Source: Desulfobulbaceae bacterium (GTDB lineage Bacteria; Desulfobacterota; Desulfobulbia; Desulfobulbales; Desulfocapsaceae). From it: a stretch of 64,000 bases of DNA. The notes under the pieces were generated by a model that saw nothing but the letters and a program-made list of their open reading frames with translations, had not been told where the DNA came from and did not search any database. The DNA lies in NCBI GenBank assembly GCA_026988015.1, contig JALSMA010000055.1:1-64000 (forward strand), read 5' to 3'. This document shows, piece after piece, positions 28,178-38,500 of this stretch (position 1 is the stretch's first letter; every line of letters begins with the position of its first letter). Position numbers and translations under genes: made by a program.

Positions 28178-29994
28178 AAAAACAACGACTGGCTCGAGTT
28201 TCCCCATGGGTTCTTGCAGCGGCCTGCGGGCTACTTGCTGTGATTATTGCTGTCTTTGCAGTAAATAACTATCGACGTGACAAAACATTGATGACTGATA
28301 TCCTCCTTGAAAAGGGGGTAACCCTGATACGATTTGTTGCTTCCAGTGCCAGGAGTTCCATTTATTCAAGTATCCGTTCCGGGCAGGATGTCGCTTCATT
28401 ATGGACCAATAATGTACAGCGTGTATTTGAGCACGCCTCAGGACATCCTGGTGTTCGGTTTCTCGGTCTTGTTGATAGTGAAGGAATGATCCTCGCCAAC
28501 TCGGTTCCTGAGTTGAGAATCCGTAAAGTATCAGATGATACTAGGGACTTCCTTCGTGCCATAGAGGAGGATGAAGATAATACTGTTACCTTCAGTTATC
28601 GAATAAGCAAGGAGGACAAAGGAACATTTTTCCAGGTAGCTGCGTTTTTTACGCCTGTCGGTGATCGTTTCCTCAAACAACTTGGCCCTGTCAGCGGCCA
28701 ACAGGGTGAGCGAAGCGAAATTGTAAGAAGAATGATGCGACTTCACGGCACTGATTTACAGTGGATGCACAGGATAGAGGGACTTACCAGGCAAAAGTAT
28801 GCAATCATTGTTGAACTTGACATGAAGCAATATAAACAACGCCTTCAGCGACAAAAACTTGAAATTATTATCCTGTCAATAGTTCTTCTGCTCGTTGGTT
28901 TTGGTGGCTGGCTTTCCATATTAACTCTTGAAGGCCTTAAAGGTTCACAAAGCAGGTTGCGCCGAGTTGAAGCATTCCGTGATATATTAATCTCCTCGCT
29001 ACCTGTCGGTCTGATTGCCATAGACAGCAAAGGCCAGATTATTCTGTATAACAGGTTTGCTCAGGACTTGACCGGCATAAGTGAAAAAGTAGCTCTTGGA
29101 AATAATTCTATGATATTTAAAGGGCTCCCTGAGGTAAAAGAGGCACTTGAAGGTGAATCTGCAGAGAATGGTTTTGCTTTCCAGAAGGAGGTGCAACTGG
29201 TAGCAGAGTCTGGAGTCTGCCATACTGTACAGTTGAACAGGATGGCAATTATTGATCGTGATGGCAGTTTTGTAGGAACACTCCTTATGATTCAGGATTT
29301 AAGCCAGGTGAAAAACCTTGAAGAAGATCTGAGGAGAAGTGAAAGACTGGCAGCGCTTGGGAAAATGGCAGCGGGCGTGGCCCATGAACTCCGAAATCCG
29401 CTCAGTTCCATAAAAGGGCTTGCTCTGGTGCTGCGCTCAAAATCATGTAATGAAAATCATGACAGGGAGGCGGCGGATATTCTAGTACAGGAGGTGGAGC
29501 GGTTGAATAGAAGTATCTCGGAGCTTCTTGATTATGCAAGACCACAAAAACTCCAGAAAAACAAGGTTGATATCCAGAAATTACTCGAAAAAGCAGTGTC
29601 TCTGCTGAGTATGGATGCGGAAGCATCAGGGGTTCAGATGGTAACAGATTTCCCTGAACTACTCCCCATGCTCAATGCTGATGAGGATAAGTTGATTCAG
29701 GTGTTTCTAAACCTGTTTTTAAACTCTATTCAGGCAATGGCTGGTGGTGGGACCCTAACCGTTTCCACCATGAAGACTGAGGAGAGTGTTAAGATTGTGT
29801 TGACAGATACGGGATGTGGAGTTTCAGCTGACAATATCAGCAGGGTGTTTGATCCTTATTTTACAACGAAACCTGAAGGTACAGGGCTTGGAATGGCGAT
29901 GTCTGCTAAAATTGTGGAGGAGCATGGTGGGTCAATCACTTTTGAATCAGAAGAAGGGAAGGGGACCTCTGTGATTGTAGAAATTCCCTGCTGA
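28165..29994 (+). CDS. Membrane sensor histidine kinase, ZraS/HydH-like
   Basis: A 609-residue kinase with transmembrane helices at about 11-33 and 231-252, a periplasmic sensor between them, a PAS domain (about 270-385) and HisKA with His407 in GVAHELRNPLSSIKG. The ATPase domain has NLFLNSIQAMAGGG, DTGCGV and GTGLGMAMSAKIVEEHGG. This type usually pairs with an NtrC-like regulator, but none is adjacent: the next gene is on the other strand. It overlaps the phosphorylase-like gene by 13 bases, so they are cotranscribed. Confidence 0.93.
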   Translation: MRIIKKQRLARVSPWVLAAACGLLAVIIAVFAVNNYRRDKTLMTDILLEKGVTLIRFVASSARSSIYSSIRSGQDVASLWTNNVQRVFEHASGHPGVRFLGLVDSEGMILANSVPELRIRKVSDDTRDFLRAIEEDEDNTVTFSYRISKEDKGTFFQVAAFFTPVGDRFLKQLGPVSGQQGERSEIVRRMMRLHGTDLQWMHRIEGLTRQKYAIIVELDMKQYKQRLQRQKLEIIILSIVLLLVGFGGWLSILTLEGLKGSQSRLRRVEAFRDILISSLPVGLIAIDSKGQIILYNRFAQDLTGISEKVALGNNSMIFKGLPEVKEALEGESAENGFAFQKEVQLVAESGVCHTVQLNRMAIIDRDGSFVGTLLMIQDLSQVKNLEEDLRRSERLAALGKMAAGVAHELRNPLSSIKGLALVLRSKSCNENHDREAADILVQEVERLNRSISELLDYARPQKLQKNKVDIQKLLEKAVSLLSMDAEASGVQMVTDFPELLPMLNADEDKLIQVFLNLFLNSIQAMAGGGTLTVSTMKTEESVKIVLTDTGCGVSADNISRVFDPYFTTKPEGTGLGMAMSAKIVEEHGGSITFESEEGKGTSVIVEIPC

Positions 29995-30020
29995 GCTTTT
30001 TTTTAATCATGCATAATGAA

Positions 30021-30045
30021 CCCTCCCCCCCCCTCCAAAAAAAAA
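30021..30045. repeat. Homopolymer tract: C-rich run followed by nine A
   Basis: Between two convergent genes, 30021-30036 is C-only but for two T, and 30037-30045 is A only. The minus strand is therefore a T run followed by G runs of 2, 9 and 3. Such tracts are prone to slippage and could fold as a G-quadruplex on the minus strand. Confidence 0.6.
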
Positions 30046-30084
30046 TCATGCTGGATTGTAATCGATCGGTAACAGCTTCGGATT

Positions 30085-30750
30085 TCAGTTCAGGGGGAGT
30101 TCTTTCGGCCCCTGTTTTTGTCCTTTTTGCGCCGATGATGGCTGTTTTCCTGAGAATATTTCATAGAGAGACTGGAATAGTGTTTTAACTCCACCCCATA
30201 TTTTGGGCAGAATCCATATTGCAGCCAGGAGAAAGACTACAAAAAAGATAAGAAATGCCAGGGGATAATGGAGCATGACCCAGATACCACCAATAACTGT
30301 GATATCCTCGAGCACTGACGCTGTCCAGTTGCTGAAAGGTTCCGGTGAGGTATTGATCAATACACGGGTGCCAGCTTTTATGGTGTGCGTGGTGGCAGCC
30401 ACCCCACCTCCGAGTATTCCTGCGGTGATTACCATGGCAGGATTAACATCTCCTACAGCGCTTGCAGCAAGGAGAACTCCTGCAGGGATGCGGATAAAAG
30501 AATGGATTGTGTCCCATCCGGTATCGACACCAGGAGTTTTATCCACAAAAAACTCTATCAGATACATGAGAGCGGCAGCTCCAATAACCATGGGATTTTG
30601 TAAAACCATCAGTTGTTCAGGGAGTACGATGTTTCCTGTAAGTCCGAGACCACCAAGTACGGCGATCGTTGCATAAAGATTTATACCAGCAGCCCATGCG
30701 GTACCCATTGTGAGAGCGAGGGTTGTTGTCAGTTGTTGGTAGGCATCCAT
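30085..30750 (-). CDS. DUF4126 membrane protein
   Basis: A 221-residue inner-membrane protein with about five hydrophobic segments (roughly 10-38, 50-66, 88-115, 148-178). The pattern WAAGINLYATIAVLGGLGLTG, FFVDKTPGVDTGWD and AGILGGGVAATTHTIKAGTR is that of DUF4126 proteins. The C-terminal tail is charged and cytoplasmic. Function unknown. GGGGAG lies six bases before the ATG. Convergent with the sensor kinase gene. Confidence 0.85.
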   Translation of the reverse strand: MDAYQQLTTTLALTMGTAWAAGINLYATIAVLGGLGLTGNIVLPEQLMVLQNPMVIGAAALMYLIEFFVDKTPGVDTGWDTIHSFIRIPAGVLLAASAVGDVNPAMVITAGILGGGVAATTHTIKAGTRVLINTSPEPFSNWTASVLEDITVIGGIWVMLHYPLAFLIFFVVFLLAAIWILPKIWGGVKTLFQSLYEIFSGKQPSSAQKGQKQGPKELPLN

Positions 30751-30940
30751 CTTTCTCCCCTTTTTTGATATCCTTTCATTATTCTGTGGCGAACTCGCTG
30801 AATGGAGGCGAATGATTGTTCACATATCCTGATTGGAAAATCTATGTTTTCATTTTGATATGTTATCAGAAAAAACCTCGCGAATCCGCGACAGATCTCA
30901 ATGAAACGATAATCAGCTTTACGGCAGTGGCAAGTGGCCA

Positions 30941-31126
30941 CTACGAGTTTTGAAAGTTCCTGCGAAGAAATTCGCATTCTGCGGGATTGAGATCATATTT
31001 AATTTCAACCTGTTGCAGCAATATGTGCCGACTTTTATCCGGATGTTTCTCCAGAAGTAGACAGAGTTCGGCAAGTGCCTGCTTTTTTCGATCTCCCTTT
31101 ACACGGGTGGGCTGTTCTGTTGACAT
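30941..31126 (-). CDS. Small charged protein of unknown function
   Basis: A 61-residue cytoplasmic protein with a very good ribosome site (AGGAGG, ten bases before the ATG), which is the main reason to call it. The sequence is helical and basic at the start (MSTEQPTRVKGDRKKQALAE, then LCLLLEKHPDKSRHILLQQV). It could be a small helical-bundle adaptor. No family recognised. It lies 190 bases upstream of the DUF4126 gene on the same strand. Confidence 0.6.
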   Translation of the reverse strand: MSTEQPTRVKGDRKKQALAELCLLLEKHPDKSRHILLQQVEIKYDLNPAECEFLRRNFQNS

Positions 31127-31311
31127 GCTGATATTTCCTCCTGATTATTTACTTGAAAAGTCTTTAGTTAGTTTCTGTTCACAAATGAGATTTTTTCTTC
31201 CTGGTTGAGGCGCAGAAGAAATTTAACCGCCGATATTTATAAGATATTCCGAAAATGAAATTCTCAAAGCAACGATGAGTTGGGATGAAAATACCATTTG
31301 TGGACGTGGCA

Positions 31312-33522
31312 CTAATTACATGGCTTCAGAATTATACCCGCGAGTGGTGGTACCGTCACACGGGCATGGTATTGGGCTTGGGCGTATGGTTTGGCTATGG
31401 ATTTATAGATTGTTTTGTTTGAGGCATTACTCCCTCCAAATCTGGATTGGTCGGAACAGAACACCTGTTCATAGTTTCGTCCGCCAGGCAACCCAATTTT
31501 ATAGTCATAAAAAGTCTGTGGGGTGTAGTTGAAAAGGCATACCAGGTGATCATCCGGGTCTTTGGCAAACCTGGCATAGGATATGATAGAGTTAGAACGA
31601 TCTTCCAGATCCATCCACTGGAATCCCTGTTGCTCAAAGTCCAGTTGCCAGAGGCTGGGATTGCCTTTGTAGATAGTATTGAGTTCTTTGAAAAAATTGA
31701 GCATTTCACGATGCAGTTCATTCTCGTGGAGTAAGTGAAAGTCAAGGCTCTGTTTGCAGTTCCATTCACGCCACTGGCCAAATTCACAGCCCATAAAAAG
31801 AAGTTTTTTACCGGGATGCATCCACATGGTCATAAAAAGAAGGCGCAGATTCGCAAATTTCTGCCAGAGATCACCGGGCATTTTGTCAATCAGTGAACGT
31901 TTCCCGTGGACCACTTCATCATGAGAAAGTGGAAGGATGAAATTTTCGGAAAATGCATACATCATGGAAAAGGTAAGGTTGTTATGGTGATACTGCCGAA
32001 AAATTGGTTCTTTTTTGAAATAGTCGAGGATGTCATTCATCCAGCCCATATTCCATTTAAAACCGAAACCAAGCCCTCCCTGATCGGCAGGTTTGGAAAC
32101 ACCATAAAAACTGGTGGACTCCTCTGCTATCATCAGAGTTCCCGGGTGCAGATCATAGACAATTGAATTAAGGTGTTTGATGAACTCGATTGCTTCCAGG
32201 TTTTCCCTTCCCCCATAGCAGTTAGGAATCCATTCTCCGTCCTTTCGTGAGTAATCAAGGTAGAGCATGGATGCCACGGCATCGACCCGGAGTCCATCAA
32301 TATGGTATTTATCTATCCAGAACAGAGCATTGGCGATGAGAAAGTTAGACACCTCTTTTCTGCCATAGTTGTAAATATAGGTTCCCCATTCAGGATGATC
32401 GCCTTTCCTCGGATCTTCGTGTTCAAAGAGGGCGGTTCCATCAAAACGAGCCAGGCTATGAGAATCTTTCGGAAAATGAGCAGGAACCCAGTCAAGTATT
32501 ACCCCTATACCTTCCTGATGACAGCAGTCCACAAAATACATGAAATCTTCAGGTACACCGTATCTGCTGGTCATGCTGAAGGGACCTGTTATCTGATAGC
32601 CCCACGACTCATCAAGAGGGTGCTCCATTATGGGCATGAGTTCAATATGGGTAAAACCAAGATTTTTAACATAAGGAATCAGTTTTCCAGCCAGTTCCCT
32701 GAAGGTCAAAAAACGGTCCGGGTTTGCAGGGTCACGCTGCCACGATCCTGCATGAACCTCATATATTGTCATGGGACTGTCATAGGGATTGGCTCGCTGC
32801 TTCTCTTCTTGCCAGTTAGCATCATGCCATTGATAATGGTCAAGGTAACGAACCGTTGAGGCTGTTTTCGGCCTGTGTTCCCCAAAAAACTGAAAAGGAT
32901 CAGACTTCTCAAGGATATCTCCACGGGTGGTTCTGATCTCGAATTTGTATATTTCATCCTCTCCAATTCCAGGGAGGAATAATTCCCATATTCCAGAGCT
33001 ACCCAGACTACGCATGGGATGAATTCTGCCATCCCAACTGTTAAAATTACCAATTACAGATACCCGGGTTGCAGAAGGAGCCCATACACGGAAGATGGTA
33101 CCATGTATTTGCGAGTACATACCTGGGTGTGCCCCGATATGCTCATACAACTTATAATTTGTACCGAAGTTAAAGAGAAACCGATCTTCCTCACTTAAAA
33201 TCGGCATAAAACGGTAAGGGTCATTGATAATGCTTTCAACACCATCTTTATATATGATTTTGTATTGGTAGGTATACGGATCCAGGTCAGTGTCTGCGAC
33301 ATCACCACGATCAATGATCACTTCAAAAATTCCTTGTTCACGGACTCGGTCCATGGGGATTTCCTGCCCATCAATAAGGAGAGAGACAGTTCTGGCGTGG
33401 GGTTGGAAACAGCGTATCAGGGCGGATTCTTCATCTTGGCCTGTGAAGTGAACGCCCAGGACTTGGAAGGGATCGTAGTGTTCTGCACGGAGGAGGCGAT
33501 TAATCGGTTCGTTCTTACCCAT
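31312..33522 (-). CDS. glgB: 1,4-alpha-glucan branching enzyme
   Basis: A 736-residue enzyme that makes alpha-1,6 branches in glycogen. Order: N-terminal CBM48-type beta domains (about 10-220, with FQVLGVHF and FRVWAPSATRVSVIGNFN), then the GH13 barrel with IELMPIMEHPLDESWGYQ, nucleophile Asp414 (GLRVDAVASMLY), acid Glu467 (IAEEST) and LPLSHDEVVHG, and a C-terminal beta sandwich. AGGGG precedes the ATG. No other glycogen gene is nearby, so it is probably an isolated locus. Confidence 0.95.
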   Translation of the reverse strand: MGKNEPINRLLRAEHYDPFQVLGVHFTGQDEESALIRCFQPHARTVSLLIDGQEIPMDRVREQGIFEVIIDRGDVADTDLDPYTYQYKIIYKDGVESIINDPYRFMPILSEEDRFLFNFGTNYKLYEHIGAHPGMYSQIHGTIFRVWAPSATRVSVIGNFNSWDGRIHPMRSLGSSGIWELFLPGIGEDEIYKFEIRTTRGDILEKSDPFQFFGEHRPKTASTVRYLDHYQWHDANWQEEKQRANPYDSPMTIYEVHAGSWQRDPANPDRFLTFRELAGKLIPYVKNLGFTHIELMPIMEHPLDESWGYQITGPFSMTSRYGVPEDFMYFVDCCHQEGIGVILDWVPAHFPKDSHSLARFDGTALFEHEDPRKGDHPEWGTYIYNYGRKEVSNFLIANALFWIDKYHIDGLRVDAVASMLYLDYSRKDGEWIPNCYGGRENLEAIEFIKHLNSIVYDLHPGTLMIAEESTSFYGVSKPADQGGLGFGFKWNMGWMNDILDYFKKEPIFRQYHHNNLTFSMMYAFSENFILPLSHDEVVHGKRSLIDKMPGDLWQKFANLRLLFMTMWMHPGKKLLFMGCEFGQWREWNCKQSLDFHLLHENELHREMLNFFKELNTIYKGNPSLWQLDFEQQGFQWMDLEDRSNSIISYARFAKDPDDHLVCLFNYTPQTFYDYKIGLPGGRNYEQVFCSDQSRFGGSNASNKTIYKSIAKPYAQAQYHARVTVPPLAGIILKPCN

Positions 33523-33965
33523 GGGTAACCCCTAAGCTTAAGAATACAATTTTAGTGCCTTACTTCATAAAAGCTGTAATAAGAATCAAAAAACTATGAG
33601 AACCTTTTGGAATCATAAATTTAGAGTTATTACCAAGGCACATATCCAGCGACTCTGAAAAGTTTTTCGACCTGTCAGGTTAGATGCTTGTTTGAAACTA
33701 GATTAGCAAATCCTGGTGGGAAAATATAGGCTAAAATGTGCTGGAAAATAAATAATACAGCTAATATCGATTAACAAAGATACAGTGTTATGAACACTAC
33801 TTGACCTCAGCTGAAAAGATCTGTTATTGTGCAGACATCTCAAGCAGTAAAAGAGCGCTTTTTTCGCATTCCTTAAATTCGTGACAGCCGGTTGACTATC
33901 ACTGTCACCAGCAGCCGCGTATTTATGGTATTTTCAGGTAACTATTGGCAAAGAACTCCAGGAAT
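33523..33965 (+). other. Divergent intergenic region between glgB and yqgE
   Basis: About 440 bases with no gene. TTGACC at 33801-33806 with TATTGT 18 bases later (33825-33830) is a possible promoter for the rightward yqgE gene. Minus-strand promoters for glgB were not evident. No hairpins of note. Confidence 0.4.
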
Positions 33966-34535
33966 ATGACAGAAAAACCCCTCATTGACAGCTTGACAGG
34001 GTCTTTTCTTCTGTCTACAGCCCAAATGCCGGATCCACGTTTTGCCGAACAGGTTATATATATCTGTTCTCATGGCCATGACGGGGCTGTGGGGATTGCT
34101 ATCAATAAACCAAATCCACTGCTTAGTCTTGAAGAGGTGCTTTACAGCAATAATCTTCCTATTCCTGATAACTTCCATGCACCTGTATACATGGGAGGGC
34201 CGGTTGAACCGACTTCTGCCTTTATTCTTTACACTTCTGATTATCTCACAGAGCAGCAGATTGAGGTGAGTTCGTCGGTGTATCTGTCACGCAACACACA
34301 GGTACTTGAGGATATTTCAAATGGTTGTGGTCCTGAAAAATTTATTTTTGCGGTTGGGTATGCCGGGTGGGCACCGGGTCAGCTTGAACAGGAGTTGGTT
34401 TCCCAGGGATGGCTCACCATTCCAGGGCACGATTCCATTATTTTTGATGTACCGGACGAAGATAAATGGCGTGAGGCTGCAGCTATTTATGGAATAGATA
34501 TTTCCACATATCAGGATCTTATCGGTAACGCCTGA
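33966..34535 (+). CDS. YqgE/AlgH family protein
   Basis: A 189-residue protein from ATG 33966; TTG 33945 would add seven residues. The family signature is present: GSFLLSTAQMPDPRFAEQVIYICSH, GAVGIAINKP, YMGGPVEPTSAFILY and FAVGYAGWAPGQLEQEL. The family is widespread in proteobacteria and of unresolved biochemical role; AlgH was first named for effects on alginate. Cytoplasmic, no signal peptide. It is the first of three rightward genes with YkgJ-like and rlmH. Confidence 0.93.
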   Translation: MTEKPLIDSLTGSFLLSTAQMPDPRFAEQVIYICSHGHDGAVGIAINKPNPLLSLEEVLYSNNLPIPDNFHAPVYMGGPVEPTSAFILYTSDYLTEQQIEVSSSVYLSRNTQVLEDISNGCGPEKFIFAVGYAGWAPGQLEQELVSQGWLTIPGHDSIIFDVPDEDKWREAAAIYGIDISTYQDLIGNA

Positions 34536-34629
34536 TTTCAAGAAAAAATATTATTTCAATATCCTGCCAGGCGAACAATCACGAATCCGTCAAGGGCCAG
34601 GGAGTAAAACAATAGTGCGGGTGTAATAA

Positions 34630-35031
34630 ATGGCTGATGTAAAAGATATATTCGAATGTACCCAGTGTGGTTACTGTTGCCAGGGGGAAACGACCGTATC
34701 CCTTGATGAAAAAGATCGGAAGAGAATGGTAGCGGCACTTGGGCTTACTGAGGCAGAGGTAAGAAACAGGTATTGGCGTGTCAATGGAAACGTGGTGCAG
34801 ATGAAAATTGTCGACGGCCATTGTATCTTCTATGATAACGGCTGTACAGTTCACCAGGGTCGTCCCTGGCGTTGTGCCCAGTGGCCTTTACATCCTTCCA
34901 TGCTCGGTGATGAAAACAACTATGATACTATCTCCGAATCGTGTCCCGGGATTAATACAGATATTTCTTATGATGAATTCCGCCGAACATTACAGGAACT
35001 GATTGATGAGCAGGTCATTATTCACTGTTAA
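34630..35031 (+). CDS. YkgJ-family zinc- or iron-binding cysteine protein
   Basis: A 133-residue protein with CTQCGYCCQG at the N-terminus, followed by CIFYDNGCTVHQGRPWRCAQWPLHP and ESCPG. This is the classic YkgJ pattern (CxxCxxCC, then a C..C.H...P..C block), thought to bind zinc or an iron-sulphur cluster. Function unknown. It is separated from rlmH by five bases, so they are cotranscribed. This is the second YkgJ-like gene in the window, but it is not closely similar to the one at 21.7 kb. Confidence 0.9.
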   Translation: MADVKDIFECTQCGYCCQGETTVSLDEKDRKRMVAALGLTEAEVRNRYWRVNGNVVQMKIVDGHCIFYDNGCTVHQGRPWRCAQWPLHPSMLGDENNYDTISESCPGINTDISYDEFRRTLQELIDEQVIIHC

Positions 35032-35036
35032 TTTAA

Positions 35037-35504
35037 ATGAGAATTGAATTACCGTTTCTTGGTAAAACGAAAAATTCCTTTATTGATCAAGGAATTAAAG
35101 AGTATTGCAGTCGACTCAAGCATTATAGCTCTCTGCATATTCATGTCTTGAAAACCAAGATGAAAAAAGGCTGGAACGAAGAGCAACAGCGATGTGAGGA
35201 GGGCCGTGTATTACTTGCATCCCTGCCGCAGGCGACTGTTAAGGTTGTTCTTGACGCTGGTGGCGGGCAGCTCTCTTCGGAGGCTTTTGCCGCACTTATC
35301 TCCCGTTTTGAACAGGATGGGCGAAAGCATATTGCTTTCTTAATAGGCGGGCCAACTGGACATGCTACTGAAGTGCTTGATAGTGCAGACCATCTGATTT
35401 CTTTCTCAAAAATGACCTTTACCCATGATATGGTACGGCTCTTTCTAGTGGAACAGTTGTACCGGGCCTACACAATCAAAGCTGGTGAAAAATATCACAA
35501 GTAA
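35037..35504 (+). CDS. rlmH: 23S rRNA (pseudouridine1915-N3)-methyltransferase
   Basis: A 155-residue SPOUT-fold methyltransferase that uses S-adenosylmethionine to methylate pseudouridine 1915 in helix 69 of 23S rRNA. The trefoil-knot motifs are clear: VVLDAGGGQLSSEAFA, HIAFLIGGPTGH and SFSKMTFTHDMVRLFLVEQLYRAY, ending in AGEKYHK. Full length. Convergent with the hybrid kinase gene 38 bases on; an imperfect hairpin (CCAGGGA...TCCCTTGG) at 35522-35539 lies between them without a T tract. Confidence 0.95.
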   Translation: MRIELPFLGKTKNSFIDQGIKEYCSRLKHYSSLHIHVLKTKMKKGWNEEQQRCEEGRVLLASLPQATVKVVLDAGGGQLSSEAFAALISRFEQDGRKHIAFLIGGPTGHATEVLDSADHLISFSKMTFTHDMVRLFLVEQLYRAYTIKAGEKYHK

Positions 35505-35542
35505 TCAGCTGTTAGTCGAGTTGCCAGGGAATATCCCTTGGC

Positions 35543-38500
35543 TCAGGGAGTATTGCGTAAGGTTGCAAGAAAGCTGGTTATCAGTTTCCCTGCCTTTTCA
35601 AAATCAAAACGTGTCACGCAACGGTCTATTTCAGTAATTTCTTTATCCCAGGTACTACCTAGGAAGTATGGTTGTATTTGCTGCCAGCATTGTACAGCGC
35701 GGAAATCCATCTGTTTGAGTTGTTGAAGCAACTTTTGGAGAAGGCGGACTGGCTCATCCAAGTTTGTGGATGAAAATGGTATATCTTCAAGGATCTGGAA
35801 GCTGCCCCGGTTTTCAAGGGAACAGATCGATTGTTGCAGTTCTTCCCAGGCAATGGCAAGTTGGCTCAACAGGGGGGCTGTACTCTGCCCATTGGATATA
35901 GCCTCTTCGAGCCTGCTGGCGACATCTTGTATCCTATAGGCACATAAATTTCCGGCTACACCCTTCACAGTATGAAAAAGACGCTTGAAGGTTTCCTGGT
36001 CTTTATGGTGCAGTAGTTCAACGGCATCACTATAGCAGGATCCATATTCCGTGCTGAAATCTCTTAAGAGGCGCAGGTAGAGTTTGCTGTTCCCTTCAAG
36101 ACGGGCAATACCACTTTGGAGATCTATCCCGGGTAGTGCATTGGGGAGGTTTCTCTCAGAGTTTGTTACAGGGGCATGTTGTTTTTTTGCCTTGGAAATG
36201 TGGGTGCCTACCTCACCACTCTTTTTTCCAATCCATAGCGCCAGGGTGGTAAATAGCGCAGTAATATTTATTGGTTTTCCTATATAGTCATTCATACCAG
36301 TAGCCAGGCCTTTTTCACGATCACCGTTCATGGTATGTGCTGTCATGGCAATAATCGGGATTTTTGAAAAAGGTATATCTTGGGTGGCTTCTATTTCACG
36401 TATCTTTTTTGTTGCCTTGTATCCGTCGAGTACCGGCATTTGGATATCCATTAAAATAGCAGAATAGTGGGAATTGTTTGCAAGGCTTGACCTAAATTTA
36501 TCAACAGCGATAACACCATTTGCAGCAATATCAACAGTGATATGTGCTTTGGCCAGGATTTCTACAGAAATTTGCTGGTTAATGGCATTATCTTCAACAA
36601 GAAGGATGTGTGCACCATCAATAAGATGCATTGCATCAAGTCTTTGATCTTCCACCCTGTATTCATGTGACAGGAGTTGTTTGTTTACATCGGTTTCATT
36701 CTTAAACTTTAGAATAAAAGAAAACGTACTTCCTGCTTCCGGATTGTCGGTAATCATAATGGTGCCCCCCATTATTTCGATAAGTTCTTTAGAGATGGCA
36801 AGTCCAAGGCCGGTTCCACCATATTTACGGGTGTGGGAGGGGTCGATCTGGCTGAAGGCATCAAAAAGTGTTGAAAGTTTATCCGAGGGGATACCTATTC
36901 CGCTGTCTGTAATGGTAAACTTTATACGGGAAAGAGACTTACTTTTATTGACCAGTGATATAGTAGCAGTAACCCCGCCCTGTTCTGTAAATTTAAGCCC
37001 GTTGCCAATGAGGTTGGTCAGAACTTGGCGTAATCGTGTCTGGTCTCCATATATAAATGTTGGGACGTCATCGTCTATGTGTAATTCTAAGCTTAGTTTC
37101 TTTTTCTGAGCTTGGTGAACGAAAAGATTTTCAAGTTGATTTATAAGATCGGGTAATGAGAACAGGCTTTCATCAAGTTCAAGTTTTCCTGCTTCAATTT
37201 TTGAATAATCAAGAATGTCGTTAAGTATTTTGAGGAGTCCCCTTGCAGAAGAATGAATTTTATTGAGATAATCAAACTGACGGTCAGTGAGAGATGTCTC
37301 AAGAGCAAGTTCAGAAAGGCCTATCAGAGCATTCATGGGTGTTCGTATTTCATGGCTCATATTTGCAAGAAAAAGACTTTTCAGTCTGCTGGCCTCCTCA
37401 GCTTCTTGTTGTGCTCTTTGCAATTTTGCCTCTGTTGATTTTCGTTCCGTGATATCTTCCTTTACTGCAACGAAATGACGGATGTTGCCATCAGCATCTC
37501 GAATAGGTGATATTGATGCGAGTTCCCAGAAAAGTTCTCCATTTTTTTTGCGGTTGCAGAATTCTCCGTGCCAGTCTTGACCTGACAGAATGGTATCCCA
37601 CATTTCTTTGAAATGGAGATTTGATTGTAGTCCAGCATTTAAAATCCTCGGGTTTTGGCCAATGGCCTCTTCTGGACTGTAAAGGGTCAATTCTGAGAAT
37701 TTAGGGTTCACGTATTCGATTGTCCCATTTCTGTCTGTAATGACAATGGATACTGGGCTGTTTCTGACTGCTTCTGCAAGTTGTCTCATCTCCTCCTGGG
37801 AATGAAGATGTTCCGTCTTTTCACGATCAAGCTCTCTGTTTCTGGTGGCGAGAGTCTCGTTTATTTGCATGAGCTCTTTAGTGCGGTTTTCAACTATCTT
37901 TTCAAGGTTGTTACGCTGGACATTGAGTTGATCTAGAATCTGCTGCCGCGTAACCACTTCAGTTAAGAGTTGTTCCGTAGTTTCTTTGAGACTATGGACA
38001 GTGTCCGTCATGACTCTGCCAATTTGATTGAACTCATAGATTGGGCTCTGCTGGTAGCAGGCATCTTCTTTTTTGACTATCTGGGCAGCAAATGAGGAGA
38101 GACTGGCAAGAGGTTTTATGAATATCCGCTTTACCAGGAAGAATGTCAGTGTCGATAGAGCTGCAGCGAGCAATAACAGGTAAATAAGTTTACTCTGATA
38201 GGCAGCTTTACTCTCAGCGAATATGGATTCATGAACAATAAACACAAGTTCAAGTGGGCTTTCCTGGTTATTGATTCTAAGATTTTTGTGATGGACCACG
38301 TACCCATCATTGAGAATTGAAAATGAAGAACCGGAAGAGTTCAAAGCTTCGTTAACGGCGGCCTGCAGCAGAGGAGCATCAGCGTATTCGGTAGACACAA
38401 TGATCCTTCCCTTATGAACAAGGAGCAGTGCCTCGGCCTGTATTTTGTCACGGAGGTTTTCTGCCAGAGAGGTATCAGTGTTGAGAACCATACCACCAAA

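Noticed and set aside
30729-30977. 82-codon minus-strand frame between two small genes
   Set aside because: It starts inside the 61-residue gene, overlaps the DUF4126 start, and has no ribosome site or recognisable pattern.
35522-35539. Hairpin CCAGGGA...TCCCTTGG between rlmH and the hybrid kinase
   Set aside because: One mismatch and one wobble, and no T tract on either strand, so not called a terminator.
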